Assembly (NCBI RefSeq): GCF_000299915.1
Contig: NZ_AMRI01000008.1
Coordinates: forward strand, 62,001-126,000
Length of the DNA: 64,000 nucleotides
Direction: 5' to 3'
DNA from: Gallaecimonas xiamenensis 3-C-1
GTDB taxonomy: Bacteria; Pseudomonadota; Gammaproteobacteria; Enterobacterales; Gallaecimonadaceae
Position numbers and translations under genes: made by a program. Shown piece by piece: positions 62,604 to 64,000 of this stretch. The notes below the pieces were generated by a model. That model worked only from the letters and a program-made list of their open reading frames with translations, was not told the origin of the DNA and ran no database searches. Positions within the stretch are counted from its first letter, which is position 1, and each line of letters starts with the position of its first letter.

Positions 62604-62636
62604 CGAAAAGGCCCCGCACGAGGCGGGGCAAAAAGT
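62604..62636 (-). terminator. Intrinsic terminator of the candidate RNA gene
   Basis: On the minus strand a GCCCCGC / GCGGGGC stem is followed by CTTTTC. No minus-strand protein gene lies upstream of it, so it probably ends the RNA described at 62605-62975. Confidence 0.75.
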
Positions 62637-62975
62637 CATGATGTCAGTAGGGTTTGCCGACAACGGGCGAGCCCGATGCCAACCGCCGGTACCAACAACC
62701 GGCGCTACCACCATTGAAGGTGAAGTAGTCATATCCGGGAGGCTTTACAGCTTCCCTGTCATCTTAGTGCCCTCGTCCACCCTTAGGCTGGCAAGGGGCC
62801 TGTTCCCTGGTTCGTCCCGAATGACCGTCCTGTTGTTATGGCGATTTGGTCACCTGGAACCGGCGCAGAAACCTACGACTCAGGGTTCCTGCTGATGATT
62901 TTTCGTACTCCTCCAGCCCTGTTATGGTAGTGATTACGGGTTGGGCAACCCGCTGCACGTCTGCAGCGTGTCGCA
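62605..62975 (-). ncRNA. Candidate structured non-coding RNA, about 370 nt, unidentified
   Basis: The minus strand has a sigma-70-like promoter at 62979-63006, a terminator at 62604-62636, and between them no convincing coding frame. Several strong local stems can be read on the minus strand: CGGGTT/AACCCG near 62945, CGCCGGT/ACCGGCG near 62695, CTAC..CACC/GGTG..GTAG near 62715, CGGG/CCCG near 62670. It lacks the marker sequences of RNase P RNA (GGAAAGUCCGGGC), tmRNA (tRNA-like ends), 6S and 4.5S RNA. GGA triplets occur about as often as chance predicts and not in the main stem loops, so a CsrB-type role is not supported. Confidence 0.55.
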
Positions 62976-62978
62976 GAC

Positions 62979-63006
62979 TATATACAATGGGAAAACTAAT
63001 TTTCAA
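62979..63006 (-). promoter_or_regulatory. Sigma-70-like promoter of the candidate RNA
   Basis: The minus strand reads TTGAAA-N16-TATATA. It faces away from the GT9-like gene at 63045 and toward the terminator at 62604. Confidence 0.65.
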
Positions 63007-63044
63007 GCAAAATGAAACAATTTTGAAACAAAGGTGAGGTCGCC

Positions 63045-63971
63045 ATGAACAGGCGGATACTGTGCTTGCTGGATCAGGAAGATAGCGCCACCCTGCCCTG
63101 GGCTCTGCCCATGCTCAAGGGGCTGTGCGACAGGCATTGGGTACAGGTTTTATGCCGCCCAGAACAGGCCCGGTTGCTGGGGGCCTTACCCTGGCTGCCG
63201 GCGCCGCTGGTGGCCCACCATCCCGGCAGTTGGCCACGCCTTATCTGGCAGTTGCGCCACCAGCGCTGGGACAGCGTCTGGGATCTGAGCCTGCCGCCCC
63301 TGACTCCCTGGCGCCAAACCTTGCCCTTTTTGGTTCCCACAGGCCACAGGCTGCTGCTGGCGGGCAGCTCTCCCTTCGATGCCCAGCGCCTGCCCTGCCC
63401 CCCGGACGCCCATGTGGCGGAACGCTTCGGTCAGGCACTGGCTACCCTTGGCCTGGGTGGCTCCCACCGCTGGCTACCGCCGCTGAGCAGTACCGAACAG
63501 GGGCTGCTGGCCGCCATCGGTGACAGGCCCATGGTGGCCATCAACCTGCTGGACGACGACGGCCAGGCCTTCGCTCCCCTGGTGGAACAGTTTCGAGACC
63601 TGCTGCAAGGCCTGCCAAAACTGGTCCTGGTGCTGCTACACCCCCTGCCCAAGGCCCTCAAAGGGCTGCGCTCCCCCAGGTTGTTCAGCCTGGAAGACAG
63701 CGCCCCTTTGACCGGTTGGCAGCTGCTGGCCAGGGCCCAGAGCCTGCTGGGGGTGGACTCGGCCTGGGTGCAAAGGGCAGCGGTGCTGGGAGTGCCGCAG
63801 CTGGCCCTTTATACCGACGACAACCAGTACCTCAATCGCTGGCACCCCAACGATCTCAACGCCCTGGTCTGGCGCTACACCCCGGGGGAGCCTTTGGCCC
63901 TCAATGCCCTGCTGGGCCAGCTTCGCAAGCTCCATAAGAGCCAACAGGAGCCCAGCCTCAACCTGGTGTAG
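63045..63971 (+). CDS. GT9 (heptosyltransferase)-like glycosyltransferase
   Basis: 308 residues. The C-terminal half has the GT9 acceptor pattern (LLARAQSLLGVDSAWVQRAAVLGVPQLALYTDDNQYLNRWHPND), as in LPS heptosyltransferases WaaC/WaaF; the N-terminal half is Pro/Trp-rich and diverged. ATG 63045 has an AAGGTGAGG site. It probably adds a sugar to the LPS core, with further core genes beyond the right edge. Confidence 0.78.
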   Translation: MNRRILCLLDQEDSATLPWALPMLKGLCDRHWVQVLCRPEQARLLGALPWLPAPLVAHHPGSWPRLIWQLRHQRWDSVWDLSLPPLTPWRQTLPFLVPTGHRLLLAGSSPFDAQRLPCPPDAHVAERFGQALATLGLGGSHRWLPPLSSTEQGLLAAIGDRPMVAINLLDDDGQAFAPLVEQFRDLLQGLPKLVLVLLHPLPKALKGLRSPRLFSLEDSAPLTGWQLLARAQSLLGVDSAWVQRAAVLGVPQLALYTDDNQYLNRWHPNDLNALVWRYTPGEPLALNALLGQLRKLHKSQQEPSLNLV

Positions 63972-64000
63972 CCTGGCGGTGGGCCAGGCGCCGCCACAGC
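63958..64000 (-). CDS. Possible 3' end of a minus-strand gene
   Basis: An open minus frame runs in from the right edge and stops at 63958-63960 (last residues LWRRLAHRQATPG). It would overlap the GT9-like gene by 14 bases, tail to tail. Too short to identify. Confidence 0.25.
   Translation of the reverse strand, partial: LWRRLAHRQATPG

Noticed and set aside
62605-62975. RNase P RNA, tmRNA, 6S, 4.5S or CsrB identity for the RNA candidate
   Set aside because: None of their conserved core sequences is present; GGA triplets number about nine in 370 nt, close to chance, and are not placed in the main stem loops.

Overview
The window is chromosomal DNA from a GC-rich, polarly flagellated gammaproteobacterium. 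The flagellar gene order, the FlrABC cascade, the FlgO/FlgP/FlgT H-ring genes, two Maf glycosyltransferases and small families such as DUF2982, DUF3634 and DUF3149 point to the Shewanella/Aeromonas/Vibrio neighbourhood; Gallaecimonas-like genomes are a plausible host. That is inference from gene content, since no database search was possible.

Positions 1-9232 (minus strand) hold flrA, then flrB-flrC, then fliE-F-G-H-I-J (fliJ cut by the window edge). Sigma-54 elements lie before flrB and fliE. A divergent sigma-54 element at 9387 faces right into an eleven-gene plus-strand nonulosonic (legionaminic-type) acid operon at 9793-20048: legB, legC, legG, a formyltransferase, a PIG-L deacetylase, legI, a NeuD/PglD-like acyltransferase, ptmE, a Gfo/Idh oxidoreductase, legF and a ptmA-like SDR. 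It meets head-on, at a shared terminator, a minus-strand operon running from flagellin 1 through flaG, fliD, fliS, a fliT-like gene, two maf genes and a small unknown gene. The sugar is therefore probably made as a CMP-nonulosonate and attached to flagellin by the Maf proteins.

Positions 26426-44807 hold the late and structural flagellar genes: two flagellins, flgL, K, J, I, H, G, F, E, D, C, B, cheR and cheV (minus), then flgA, flgM, flgN (plus), flgP, flgO (minus) and flgT (plus). Sigma-54 elements can be read before flagellin 2, flgF, flgB, flgA and flgT, and sigma-28 elements before flagellin 1, flgM and flgOP, so much of the transcription hierarchy is visible in the DNA.

Positions 44881-64000 are general chromosome: tRNA-Arg(CCT), a large TonB-dependent receptor, two SlyD-like prolyl isomerases, luxS, a cis/trans fatty-acid isomerase, rnk, an outer-membrane barrel protein, a DMT transporter, a GNAT, an ExeM/NucH-type secreted nuclease, a TraB/GumN protein, a lysophospholipase-like hydrolase, an array of five tRNA-Pro(CGG) genes with an exact 114-bp period, an intergenic region that looks like a roughly 370-nt structured RNA gene, and a GT9-like glycosyltransferase.

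The most interesting items are the formyltransferase/deacetylase pair in the nonulosonate operon with its sigma-54 promoter, the tRNA-Pro array whose copies decay with distance from the promoter, the candidate RNA gene beside it, the flgE/flgF boundary where a tandem duplication overlaps a sigma-54 promoter, and the two flagellins under different sigma factors. No CRISPR array, insertion sequence, prophage or obvious defence system was seen.
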